Assembly: GCF_001412655.1 (NCBI RefSeq)
Contig: NZ_CP012996.1
Span: 2,852,001 to 2,916,000 of the forward strand
Direction: 5' to 3'
Origin: Pedobacter sp. PACM 27299
GTDB lineage: Bacteria; Bacteroidota; Bacteroidia; Sphingobacteriales; Sphingobacteriaceae
DNA: 64,000 nt
The notes beneath the pieces were generated by a model. That model saw nothing but the letters and a program-made list of their open reading frames with translations. It was not told the origin of the DNA and ran no database searches. Made by a program: the position numbers and the translations under genes. Below are positions 17,995-26,438 of the stretch, piece after piece (the stretch's first letter is position 1; every line of letters begins with the position of its first letter).

Positions 17995-18702
17995 ATGACA
18001 ACAACACCGAAAAGTAATCAAATGCCGGTAGGATCGGTACAATGCGACAATACTACCTTGAATTTGTTGAAAGCTAATGATTATGTAGCTAAAGCAGTTC
18101 GTGATAAAATACCTGGAATCTGTGTGATCAACATCTGTTCTTCTCCGGGTTCTGGAAAGACGACCCTGATGCAGGAAACGGGTAAGCGCTTAGGTAATGA
18201 CCTTAAAATCGCCGTATTGGTGGGTGATCCTGAAACTGAAAGAGATGCGATCCGCATGCGCGAAGTTGGCATCAATGCTTTGCAGATCGTAACTGGCGGC
18301 ATGTGCCATATCGAAGCGCAAATGATTTTACAGGCATTAGACCATATCGACCTGACCGATTGTGATTTGCTGTTTATTGAGAACGTAGGTAACCTGGTTT
18401 GTCCGGCAGCTTTCGATCTTGGAGAAGATTACAGGGTAACAGTACTGGCTTCTACGGAAGGAGACGATAAACCGAAGAAATACCCGCGTATGTTCTTAAC
18501 CAGTGAATTGATGTTGGTATCTAAAGCAGATTTACTGCCTTACGTTCCTTTTTCAGTGGAAGCGGCAACGAAAGATGCCAGAGAAGTAAACCCTAACCTG
18601 GACGTGATCTCTATCAGCAGTCTGCAGGATACAGGAATGGAGGAATGGTGCAACTGGTTGAAAGCCAAAGTAGCCGCAAAGAAAACGAAGCATGCTCAAT
18701 AA
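17995..18702 (+). CDS. hypB: HypB-type nickel-binding GTPase
   Basis: A 235-residue HypB. The P-loop SSPGSGKT is at about 49-56, the metal motif TGGMCHIEAQM supplies Cys104 and His105, and Cys136 is in ENVGNLVCPAAFD: the complete G-domain nickel site. The N-terminal CxxCGC high-affinity site and His-rich region found in some HypB proteins are absent. EGDDKPKKYPRMF is conserved. It partners HypA in nickel transfer. The following UreE-like gene begins 11 bp before its stop, so the two are probably translationally coupled. Confidence 0.94.
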   Translation: MTTTPKSNQMPVGSVQCDNTTLNLLKANDYVAKAVRDKIPGICVINICSSPGSGKTTLMQETGKRLGNDLKIAVLVGDPETERDAIRMREVGINALQIVTGGMCHIEAQMILQALDHIDLTDCDLLFIENVGNLVCPAAFDLGEDYRVTVLASTEGDDKPKKYPRMFLTSELMLVSKADLLPYVPFSVEAATKDAREVNPNLDVISISSLQDTGMEEWCNWLKAKVAAKKTKHAQ

Positions 18703-19180
18703 AGAAATCATCAGGATCGACAAACTGCCTGTTCTGCAGCCTTTGGGGCAGCAGGAAGAGGACAGTTTGATCCTGGAATGGTATGAAGTCAATCGTACGC
18801 TGATCAAAAGGGAAACCCTGGCAGGCCGGAAAGTTCATCTGGATAAACCCAGTTCAACAGTCCTTCAGCAAGGCACCCTGATTTATCAGGATGATGCGGT
18901 TGTGATTCGGATTTTTATTAAACCTTGTACCTGTATGGTCCTTCATTCCAATGATTTGGAGGTGGTAGGGCTATTTTGCTTTGATGTGGGAAACCGACAT
19001 CTGCCGATTTATATGATCGATGACCATAAGATCGCGATTGCCTATGACGGGCGGCTGTTTCCAGCACTGCAGCAAAAATATGGAGCTGCGGTAAGCCTGG
19101 CCAATTTCAGGTTGGATCCTTCACAGATCGTGAATTGTTATGGGAATATATATGAGCAGATGCCTAAAAACAGGAATTAA
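18692..19180 (+). CDS. Second UreE-like nickel metallochaperone
   Basis: A 162-residue UreE paralogue. It aligns with the operon's first UreE without gaps at its landmarks: LEWY at 28-31 in both, a conserved Pro-x-x-Cys region at 78-81, and GN(R/K)HxP with His103 in both. Overall identity is otherwise low. The C-terminus lacks a His-rich tail. It overlaps hypB by 11 bp and is the last gene of the operon. A role in passing nickel from HypA/HypB to UreG or to the first UreE is inferred from position. It could alternatively be a specialised adaptor whose partner is HypB. Confidence 0.85.
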   Translation: MLNKEIIRIDKLPVLQPLGQQEEDSLILEWYEVNRTLIKRETLAGRKVHLDKPSSTVLQQGTLIYQDDAVVIRIFIKPCTCMVLHSNDLEVVGLFCFDVGNRHLPIYMIDDHKIAIAYDGRLFPALQQKYGAAVSLANFRLDPSQIVNCYGNIYEQMPKNRN

Positions 19181-19216
19181 GTTTGCTGGAGCAAATCAAC
19201 AGGAGGATAATATAGC

Positions 19217-19256
19217 AAAGGCGAATGGTAAAGTACCAATCGCCTTTTTGTTTTTT
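19217..19256 (+). terminator. Rho-independent terminator of the urease operon
   Basis: AAAGGCGAATGG (19217-19228) pairs with CCAATCGCCTTT (19236-19247) with one mismatch around a 7-base loop, followed by TTG and six T. It lies 36 bp after the last urease gene and before a converging gene. Confidence 0.88.
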
Positions 19257-19280
19257 GAGGAAATGCTTTTCATCAAATGT

Positions 19281-20324
19281 CTAATTCAAAAGCGAACTTT
19301 TTTTCACTATTTCTCTTATTTCCTTTTCAAAATAATAAGCGATCTCAAAATTTTCATTTGCTTGATTTTCCATCACGATGACGCTGGTATTACTTTTAGG
19401 ATAGTACAGGTTAACAGCAGTAAATCCTGCAGCTGGATGAAAACCGGTATGTCCAAATTCCAGTATTCGATCCTGGTCATTTATGCGCAGTCCGTAGCCA
19501 TAGCCAATAGGCTTTTCACTAAACAGCTGATGGACATTGGTGATCACATAACTGGTCATCAGCTGATAAGTGGCAGGCTTTAGCAATTTTCCTTTATGCA
19601 GGCATTCATTCCATTTTGCAAGATCGGGCGCTGTAACGATCAAATGACTTCCCCAATATTGATCGGGTTCAAAACGTACCTGGTCATTTAGGCTGAATGT
19701 CCCGTCTTTTTTTACTGTATGCCCTTTGACTAACTGTTTTTTGGAAGCTGCTGATGGATAAAAACTATTCTTCATTTCACAGCTTTTAAACAATTCGGTG
19801 ACTAGCTGATTAAATGTTTTCTGGCTTTGTTTTTCAAGAACCAATCCCGCTACAGCATAACCAGCGTTGGAATAACTGAATGCAGTGCCGGGTTTAAATT
19901 TCAATGGCTTGTCCATATCTTCGCTATACAGTCCCGAAGTATTGTTGAGTAGATGATGCATGGTCACCGTGTCTGCCCAGGAATATTTCAAATCTGGCAG
20001 ATACTTTCTGATTGGCGTATGTAAATCAATTAATCCTTTGTCTACTGCCTGTAAAATCAAGGTTGCAGTGAATTGCTTTGCCAGCGACATGGTAGAAAAT
20101 TTATCCGAAATTTTTACTGGAGTTTTTTGGTTAAAATCAGTATAACCGTAAGCCTTTGCATATTTTATTTTCCCATTTTGCTGGAGGAGTACTACACCAT
20201 TGAAACTTCTTGGATGTGTGGTTTTAATTAAGCGATCTATTTGACTGGAATAATCATTGTTTTGACCAAAAGTATAGCAGCTGGTCATCAATATGGATAG
20301 GAGAAATGGTAAAACTTTTTTCAT
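19281..20324 (-). CDS. Serine beta-lactamase-like hydrolase (class C / esterase family)
   Basis: A 347-residue protein with an N-terminal export signal; Cys16 after LMTS could make it a lipoprotein. The beta-lactamase fold motifs are present: the Ser-x-x-Lys tetrad SLAK at about 80-83 (STMSLAKQFTA), and Tyr-x-Asn as YSNAGY at about 150-155. FGHTGFHPAAG near 295 corresponds to the third (KTG-like) motif, as in class C esterase/peptidase relatives, so a resistance role should not be assumed. It lies 8 bp downstream of the alpha/beta hydrolase gene, probably on one transcript. Confidence 0.85.
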   Translation of the reverse strand: MKKVLPFLLSILMTSCYTFGQNNDYSSQIDRLIKTTHPRSFNGVVLLQQNGKIKYAKAYGYTDFNQKTPVKISDKFSTMSLAKQFTATLILQAVDKGLIDLHTPIRKYLPDLKYSWADTVTMHHLLNNTSGLYSEDMDKPLKFKPGTAFSYSNAGYAVAGLVLEKQSQKTFNQLVTELFKSCEMKNSFYPSAASKKQLVKGHTVKKDGTFSLNDQVRFEPDQYWGSHLIVTAPDLAKWNECLHKGKLLKPATYQLMTSYVITNVHQLFSEKPIGYGYGLRINDQDRILEFGHTGFHPAAGFTAVNLYYPKSNTSVIVMENQANENFEIAYYFEKEIREIVKKSSLLN

Positions 20325-20332
20325 TTAATTGA

Positions 20333-21310
20333 TTATTTATTCATGATGTCTGCAACACTATTCAAAAACTTTTCCTGTTGATCTACAAAAGGATAGTGGG
20401 AGCAATTGTCTATGGTATAAAAATTCGAAGCGCCTGTGATCATTTTTAAATCGGATAATTGTTTGTTAGAGAAAACACCATCTTGAAGTCCATAAATTGC
20501 GGAGAGCTTTACCTTTTTATTCAAGAGGTTTTTAAGAATGGATTTCGTGTCAATGTTGACACGTGATTCGTTTTCATAAAACAGTGTCGGCGCTTTATCA
20601 TTGCGGATGTTGGATTTAGAGAAGCTGCTGTTTTCGTACTGCTCATTCACTCTTTTTGATTCTTCAGTAGGCCTTGGCATTTTGAAAAAACCATAGTGGG
20701 AGGCGACCTCATAAGTCTGTTTCCGATACTGTTCACTTTTCTTATCGAAGGATTTAATCGTGGAAATCTTATGAAGGATAGCGCTGTCCTTCTTTTGCTC
20801 TGCAAGTTTTAGACTGGTGTTCAGGATATGGTCATAAGATTCCTGCTGCGAAAACAGCGCTCCAACTAAGATCAGCCGTTCTACTTTTTCCGGATTGGCG
20901 TTTGTAAACAAAGTGGAAACAAGGCCACCGAAACTATGGCCTAAAATACTCACTTTTTTCAATCCATATTGTTTGATTAGCCCATTCAGATCCAGAGCAG
21001 CTTCCTCAAATGTCAGTTTTGCGTTAGGATCAGCAGAGCGGCCTTCGCCTCGTCGATCATATACGATGACATAATAACCTTTTTTAGCCAGCGCTGCTGC
21101 AGTAGTACCTTCAAATAAGGTGGAATTACCTCGAGGGCCTCCGTGAACATATATTAAAGCTGGATTTCCTTTTTGACCGTAGGCTTTCGAATAAATTTGC
21201 TGAGCAATGGAGCTTTCAGTTTTGAGGGATAAAACAGTGATAAAAAGAAAGAATGCGATTTTTAATTTGAGGTTACTGAGGTATTGGAACACAAGAAGGA
21301 GGTTAGACAT
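20333..21310 (-). CDS. Alpha/beta-hydrolase, exported
   Basis: A 325-residue protein. A hydrophobic N-terminal segment ending in SIAQ at about residue 37 suggests a signal peptide; the annotated start may be too long by a few residues. The hydrolase core shows the oxyanion HGGPRGNST (about 54-62), YDRRGEGRS (about 83-91), nucleophile elbow GHSFGG (about 124-129, Ser126), an Asp in YGLQDGVFS, and catalytic His in NCSHYPF near the end. This pattern is near proline iminopeptidase-type hydrolases. The substrate is not known. It heads a two-gene unit with the downstream serine hydrolase. Confidence 0.85.
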   Translation of the reverse strand: MSNLLLVFQYLSNLKLKIAFFLFITVLSLKTESSIAQQIYSKAYGQKGNPALIYVHGGPRGNSTLFEGTTAAALAKKGYYVIVYDRRGEGRSADPNAKLTFEEAALDLNGLIKQYGLKKVSILGHSFGGLVSTLFTNANPEKVERLILVGALFSQQESYDHILNTSLKLAEQKKDSAILHKISTIKSFDKKSEQYRKQTYEVASHYGFFKMPRPTEESKRVNEQYENSSFSKSNIRNDKAPTLFYENESRVNIDTKSILKNLLNKKVKLSAIYGLQDGVFSNKQLSDLKMITGASNFYTIDNCSHYPFVDQQEKFLNSVADIMNK

Positions 21311-21730
21311 TTGATGGTTATGCGTTAAATAGTTTGGGAAGATAATAACTATACGGCTAAATTCTTAGGAATAATATGAAATGGAGGACTAGAGCTGGTC
21401 AGTACTATGTTGGGTAAATACTTAATTTATGGTTTGTTAAATACCTAATCCATTGTTTGGTAGACATTTAGTGTGCTTGGGGGAAGTCCAGAGGAAACTT
21501 CTTAGATGAACCCTGATTGTCTTTTCTTATTTGTAAGTTTTTCTTGTGTTTTTGCTGTAGGTTGCTAGGGCCTATGGCCGTCAGTTTGCCTAATCAACCT
21601 CGCAGGTGCTTTCTTTTAACTCACTAAAATAACTTTATAAAATTCGAACACAATTAGGTTTTGATAGGTGTTATCTCCTTATTTAATAGTATATTAGTAT
21701 TAATTAATTCAGCTTAATTAACGCTCAAAT
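21311..21730. other. 420-bp intergenic region with a tandem 23-bp repeat
   Basis: No gene is seen. It separates the divergent alpha/beta-hydrolase and DUF6266 genes. Two adjacent 23-bp units begin at 21415 and 21438 (both start TAAATAC and share ATnGTTTG near the end) and match at 18 of 23 positions. The rest is A+T rich without a convincing promoter or hairpin. Confidence 0.6.
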
Positions 21731-22570
21731 ATGGCAATATGTGCAGCTGGTGTTCATGGACACCCTTCTGGAAAAATAGGAAAACTGGTTTTTTATACTT
21801 TAAATGGTCAGCCGGTCTGTCGTTTGATCGGCAGAGCAGGAAAACCGACTCTAAATCAAATGGCCAATCGCCAGGGAATGTCGGTAACGATGGACCTTTT
21901 GAGGCCGATGGCTGATTTTATTAAGGTCAGCTTTCAACTGGAAGCAGAAGGGACGACTAAAAATCCGCATAATCTGGCCACTTCCTATAATAAAAAGCAG
22001 GCTTTAACCGGCGTTTATCCAAATATTCAGGTCGATTATACGAAAGTTATCCTCAGCAAAGGAAGCCTGGAAATGACAAAGGAATCGAGGATCAGCAAAG
22101 GCGAAGAAGGAATTAATTTAAGCTGGGATGTGGGTATTGCCGAGAATGGTGCTGAGGACGATATATTGATGGTGATGGTCAGTCATCCAGCTAAAAAAAA
22201 GGCAAGTATGTTGTTGAATGCAGCGAAAAGGAAGGATGGGAGCTGTTTTATCCCACTTAGCGAATCGAAGATGAACAGTCAGATGGAAGTATACATTTGC
22301 TTCAAATCTGCCAATGGGACATTAATTTCCGATAGTGCTTATGTTGGAAACCTGAACGGCCTTGAGGAGACTGAAACAGAAAAAATAGAAAAAAAGAATT
22401 ATAAAACCGTTAAAGCCCGATATGAACAAGTTGCGGCAGATTATCACCATAAAATAACAGATCATGCGGAAGGAAAAATTGAGTCCAAGGCCTTCCGGCA
22501 TTTAGAAAAGGAGTATCTGGTTTTGAAAAAGAAACTGGAACACCTGCCGGGAGCTAAAGAGGGGATATAG
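21731..22570 (+). CDS. DUF6266-family protein
   Basis: A 279-residue protein whose N-terminus (MAICAAGVHGHPSGKIGKLV, then FYTLNGQPVCR) fits the DUF6266 pattern found in many Bacteroidota: a short Gly-rich start, a 'Y.LNGQ.V.R' strand and a Met/Asn-rich segment (NQMANRQGMSVTMDLLRP). No signal peptide or membrane segment is visible. The C-terminal 60 residues are strongly charged and helical (about 215-275), probably a coiled coil. It stands alone between two minus-strand transcripts. The function of the family is not known to me. Confidence 0.75.
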   Translation: MAICAAGVHGHPSGKIGKLVFYTLNGQPVCRLIGRAGKPTLNQMANRQGMSVTMDLLRPMADFIKVSFQLEAEGTTKNPHNLATSYNKKQALTGVYPNIQVDYTKVILSKGSLEMTKESRISKGEEGINLSWDVGIAENGAEDDILMVMVSHPAKKKASMLLNAAKRKDGSCFIPLSESKMNSQMEVYICFKSANGTLISDSAYVGNLNGLEETETEKIEKKNYKTVKARYEQVAADYHHKITDHAEGKIESKAFRHLEKEYLVLKKKLEHLPGAKEGI

Positions 22571-22620
22571 GAGCAAAAAATGGCCTTTCAGGATAAAAAT
22601 CCCTTCAGGCCAATAGATGT

Positions 22621-25134
22621 TTAGAATGTATATTTTATGGCGGTCATCAAGTTTCTCGGACTTCCGGGAAAGGCTCTGGTATAGTCAAATCCACCCACAA
22701 AATAGTATTTGTCGAACAGGTTGTTGGCATTGATAGAGAAAGTCATTTTGTCCAATTTGTAATATACGGCGGCATTTGCTATAAAATAGGAAGGCCAGAA
22801 TTTCCATTCCAATTCTCCAGACTGGATGTGCTGCACCGTATTTTCCATTCTCTTTTTGCCTACGTATTGTCCGCCAATACCAATTCCTAAGCCTTGCAGG
22901 GCACCATCGCGTTGGGTGTATTTTGCCCAAAGCGCGGCCAGGTGTTTCGGCGCATTGGCATTCACCATTCCTTTTTCCAATTTAAGGTCACTTTCCATCA
23001 CTTCTGCCAGGTTGAAAGCGTAGTTGGCGCTGATGTTTAAGAATGGGAACAGGTTGCCTTTCAGGTCAAACTCCAGACCCTGAGATTTTACCCTACCATT
23101 TTGTCTGTAGATCGGGTTGCCATTATCGGCAATTTGTCCGGTGTTCACGAGCATGTTCTGACGCTCAATATGGTAGAACGATACAGACGAAAAGAGGCGC
23201 TGGTTAAAAAACTCGGTTTTCAGACCAGTTTCTACCTGATAGCTCGTCTGACTTTTGAAAGGTTCCGTACGCCCATAATTCTCTGGATTGCGGACGAATT
23301 GAGGGTTTATGGGGATGAAGCCCTGGCTGTAGCTGACGAAATAATTGAACTGCTGGTTGATGGCATAGTTCAATCCAATCCTGGGTAAGAAAACGGATTG
23401 CTTTACTTTTTCATAACTGGCCCCTTCAAATTTACGCTGGTCGCCATAATTTTCATACCTCAACCCGAATAAGATGTTCAGTTTTTCTCTCCAGCGGATT
23501 CTGTTTTGTATAAAAACTCCGGTGGTTTGGTAAGAAGAATTCAGGTAGTCGACAAAGAACTGTGCCAATGGCAGTCGGTTGTATAATGCCGGATTTCTCA
23601 ATTCATAAGTGGGGTTGCTGAGGTCAAATCTTAAAGGCACCACTTTTCCATCTATCGTTTGGCTTCTGGCTTCCCATTGGTGACCACCTTTGTCGGTTTC
23701 ATAACCTACATAATCCAAACCAGCAACCACATCAAATTTGAAATCTTTTACACCGCCTTTGTAATGCAGGTATGCGGAAACATTGTCTGTAAATTCTTTG
23801 GTCTGCTTTTGAATGTAACGCATGTTCATGATCGTATTCAAAGGCGCATCCGCAAAGGTATTCAGGGTACGGTGTTCCGACAGGTTTTCCGCATAAATGA
23901 ATTTCATATAATTGGCATTGAAAGAGAGTTTATCGTTAATGCGGTGATTTAGGGAAGCATTCAGGGAAATGTCATTCACCTTAAAATAATCACTCGGCTG
24001 GCTCAAGGTAAAGCTGCGCTTCAATGCGTAAAAATCTCCACCTCTGATGCCCATTCCTCTGTCCAGGTAACCATCAAAATTGCTGTAATTAATTTCCGCA
24101 TTGATGGTGGTGTTTTCGGTCGGCCTGAAGGTGAAAGTAGGTGCGATCATAAAGGACTTACGGGCATTGATGTCCCGGAAAGTATTGGTGGTTTCATGTC
24201 CGAGGTTTAACCGGTAAAGGATTTTCTTTTCCTCGTCCAGCGGACCGGTAAAATCCATCATGGTACGGATGGTGTTAAAAGATCCTGCGGCAACTGCGAT
24301 GCTGTGTCTGCGGTCTTCCAGCGGCTTTTTGGTGTTCATATTTACGGTTCCCCCCGGACTGATGTCCCCAAATAATGCCGCACCAGGGCCTTTCAGGATT
24401 TCTACACTTTCCAGGTTGAGCGTTAAAGGAACCCTGAAATAACTGGTCCCATAGCCATATCCGGAACGGAGGCCGTTGACCAGTCGGAAGCCACTTTCAT
24501 TGCCATTTCTAAATCCCCGGATGGTTAAATCGTCATAAGCAGAGAACTGCGTGACACCCGGTAAGTCAGCTACCACATCGGTAATTATAAAAGCCTGTTT
24601 ATCTTCCATCAGCTCCTTAGTCACCACAGAAATGGTTTGTGGGATTTCGGTAATTTTAGATTCTATTTTTGAGCCGATAAAGCTTTTCGTATTGACGTAA
24701 GATTGTTTCTTTCTGCCCATGACTACAACTTCTTGTAATTGATCGTCAGAACTTTTCAAAGTTACTTTCATCTCAATTTCTTTTTGTGCTTCATTGATGG
24801 AAACCGAGAGGGTATAGGGTTGAAATCCGACTCTGGTAAAGATCAGCTGATACTCACCATAAGGGAGGTTCTGGAAGGCGAATGCCCCATTTTGGTCACT
24901 TTTCCTTGGGCTGGAAATGTTGGAGATGACTGCACTATTTGGAACGCTGGGCACACCAGGCTCAATGGAAACAATTGGCCCACTGGAAATGCGAATGTTG
25001 ACGTTGGCAGCAGGGATGCCCTGCTCATCCTGGATCAGGCCTTTAATATGGCCTCTTTCCTGAGCCTTTGCCTGATGGGTAAAAGATAGGCTGCTCAAAA
25101 AGCAAAGAAAGGAAATTAAATAAATGTATTTCAT
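22621..25134 (-). CDS. TonB-dependent siderophore receptor
   Basis: An 837-residue receptor: signal peptide (ends HQAKAQ, about 25), carboxypeptidase-regulatory-like domain (about 30-125), TonB-box region (QEVVVMGR, about 135), plug domain (about 150-270, IPQTISVVTKELMEDKQ, LTIRGFRNGNE, VEILKGPGAALFG) and a 22-strand-type barrel ending in aromatic residues (MTAIKYTF). The plug signature is that of FhuA/FecA-type ferric-siderophore receptors. It is the last gene of the iron uptake operon, 1 bp after the GNAT gene. Confidence 0.92.
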   Translation of the reverse strand: MKYIYLISFLCFLSSLSFTHQAKAQERGHIKGLIQDEQGIPAANVNIRISSGPIVSIEPGVPSVPNSAVISNISSPRKSDQNGAFAFQNLPYGEYQLIFTRVGFQPYTLSVSINEAQKEIEMKVTLKSSDDQLQEVVVMGRKKQSYVNTKSFIGSKIESKITEIPQTISVVTKELMEDKQAFIITDVVADLPGVTQFSAYDDLTIRGFRNGNESGFRLVNGLRSGYGYGTSYFRVPLTLNLESVEILKGPGAALFGDISPGGTVNMNTKKPLEDRRHSIAVAAGSFNTIRTMMDFTGPLDEEKKILYRLNLGHETTNTFRDINARKSFMIAPTFTFRPTENTTINAEINYSNFDGYLDRGMGIRGGDFYALKRSFTLSQPSDYFKVNDISLNASLNHRINDKLSFNANYMKFIYAENLSEHRTLNTFADAPLNTIMNMRYIQKQTKEFTDNVSAYLHYKGGVKDFKFDVVAGLDYVGYETDKGGHQWEARSQTIDGKVVPLRFDLSNPTYELRNPALYNRLPLAQFFVDYLNSSYQTTGVFIQNRIRWREKLNILFGLRYENYGDQRKFEGASYEKVKQSVFLPRIGLNYAINQQFNYFVSYSQGFIPINPQFVRNPENYGRTEPFKSQTSYQVETGLKTEFFNQRLFSSVSFYHIERQNMLVNTGQIADNGNPIYRQNGRVKSQGLEFDLKGNLFPFLNISANYAFNLAEVMESDLKLEKGMVNANAPKHLAALWAKYTQRDGALQGLGIGIGGQYVGKKRMENTVQHIQSGELEWKFWPSYFIANAAVYYKLDKMTFSINANNLFDKYYFVGGFDYTRAFPGSPRNLMTAIKYTF

Positions 25135-25135
25135 A

Positions 25136-25666
25136 TTATGATATCAATTGTTGCATGTGAATGGTATGGAACGGCGCGTCTTGATCTTGAATTAAGAATT
25201 CAAATCCCATCTTTTCCCAGAATAATTGTGCGCCATCAAGGAAGGGATGCGTGTGTAAATAAAGGTGTTTTACCCCTTGCTTTTGGAGTTGGGTATGGAG
25301 CTCCGCGAATAAGTTCCTTCCGATGTTTTGATGACGGTAGGAAGGAAGTACGTACAAGCGGCAGACTTCATAAGTCAGGCCTTTTGAAGCGAGCTGAAAT
25401 TGGCCGAATCTATGGTCATAAGGAATGGCTGCGATACAGCCTGTAATCTGACCGGTTTTAGTGGTTGCAATTAAGAAAACCCCTGCATTTCCGTTGTTGT
25501 AAGTCTCTTCAAAAGCCTGTAAATCTTTAGGCAGATGGTCATGACAAAGCATAGGAAATAATTCTTTTCTGGAACGGGCAGAAAAACCTCTTGCACGGGC
25601 TATTTGTACGCCTTTCGGACTGGATATATTGGTCACAGTGTGATCAGTAATTAGAGAATAAGCCAT
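25136..25666 (-). CDS. GNAT-family N-acetyltransferase
   Basis: A 176-residue protein with the acetyl-CoA binding motif VLPSYRHQNIGRNLFAELH (about 110-128; R-x-x-x-[IG]-G) and the downstream YLHTHPFLDGAQLFWEKMGFE segment split over about 138-158, both typical of GNAT enzymes. It is embedded between the iron ABC ATPase and the TonB receptor with 1-bp gaps, so it is certainly cotranscribed. It may modify a siderophore or its breakdown products, or a cell component tied to iron uptake. The context is suggestive; the acceptor substrate is unknown. Confidence 0.88.
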   Translation of the reverse strand: MAYSLITDHTVTNISSPKGVQIARARGFSARSRKELFPMLCHDHLPKDLQAFEETYNNGNAGVFLIATTKTGQITGCIAAIPYDHRFGQFQLASKGLTYEVCRLYVLPSYRHQNIGRNLFAELHTQLQKQGVKHLYLHTHPFLDGAQLFWEKMGFEFLIQDQDAPFHTIHMQQLIS

Positions 25667-25667
25667 A

Positions 25668-26438
25668 TTAGAATTGAGGAATTAGGATTGTTTTATCTTT
25701 CACCTGAACCCTCATTAATGGGGTGTCATAGAGTTCTTCATAGATGTTTGCCGAAAAATTCTCTGCTTCCAGCAATTTGCTGTGGTAAGCTTTTTTTTCT
25801 GTAATGAAATAAATATGATCCGCATAAATATTGGCCATATTCGGATCGTGCATGATACAGATCACCGTGTGACCACTGCGGGAATAAGCTTTTAACTTCT
25901 CTAAAACCAAGGTTTGGAAATGGAGGTCTAAATGGTTGGTCGGTTCATCGAGAACGAGGATTTCCGGACCCTGTGCCATCACGCGGCTGATCAATACCAA
26001 TTGACGTTCTCCACCGGAAAGGTCGGTATAGGATTTATTTTTCAACGCTGAAATCCCCATGTTCAGGAGTGTCTGCTCCACGATTTCATGGTCCTCTTTG
26101 GAGGGGCCAAACCGATAAAAGGCTGCTCTTCCGGTGAGGATGACATCATATACCGTGAAGGGAAAGATGCTTTGGTGAAACTGAGGAAGAAAGCCAATGG
26201 TCTTCGCTAAAGTCTTTTGTGCGATACCTGAACGCTCTTTTCCCATCAGTTTAATGATTCCAGAAGGCTTAGGATACTTACCGGTAATCAGGTTAAACAA
26301 GGTTGATTTTCCACAGCCATTCCTGCCAAGGATGACGCTAAACTGGTTAGCCGCCAGAGAAAGGGAAACGTCATCCAGTATTTGTCTGCCTTGTATGGAA
26401 TAAGACAGGTTTTCTATTTTTATCGCAGCTACACTCAT
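25668..26438 (-). CDS. Iron/siderophore ABC transporter ATP-binding protein (FecE/FhuC type)
   Basis: A 256-residue ATPase: Walker A GRNGCGKST (about 38-46), Q-loop GFLPQFHQS, signature LSGGERQ (about 140-146), Walker B LVLDEPTNHLD (about 161-171) and H-loop IMHD. The sequence is closest to the FecE/FhuC/BtuD group that drives FecCD-type permeases. Its start overlaps the permease stop by 4 bp (ATGA). It energises uptake of the ligand brought in by the adjacent TonB receptor. Confidence 0.93.
   Translation of the reverse strand: MSVAAIKIENLSYSIQGRQILDDVSLSLAANQFSVILGRNGCGKSTLFNLITGKYPKPSGIIKLMGKERSGIAQKTLAKTIGFLPQFHQSIFPFTVYDVILTGRAAFYRFGPSKEDHEIVEQTLLNMGISALKNKSYTDLSGGERQLVLISRVMAQGPEILVLDEPTNHLDLHFQTLVLEKLKAYSRSGHTVICIMHDPNMANIYADHIYFITEKKAYHSKLLEAENFSANIYEELYDTPLMRVQVKDKTILIPQF

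Noticed and set aside
17616..18702. Part of a [NiFe]-hydrogenase cluster
   Set aside because: Only HypA and HypB occur; HypC-HypF and hydrogenase subunits are absent, and both genes are embedded in a urease operon.
19140..19583. A plus-strand reading frame of 147 codons overlapping the second ureE and the serine hydrolase gene
   Set aside because: It crosses the urease terminator and is antisense to a well-supported hydrolase; its composition is that of a shadow frame.
19281..20324. Dedicated beta-lactam resistance gene
   Set aside because: The SxxK and YxN motifs are shared by esterases and peptidases of the same fold, and the linked alpha/beta hydrolase gives no hint of resistance.
21460..21469. 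Shared 10-mer GTAGACATTT at 21460 and 45670, both upstream of genes
   Set aside because: Ten bases in A+T-rich DNA can recur by chance, the flanks do not align well, and the distances to a start codon differ greatly.
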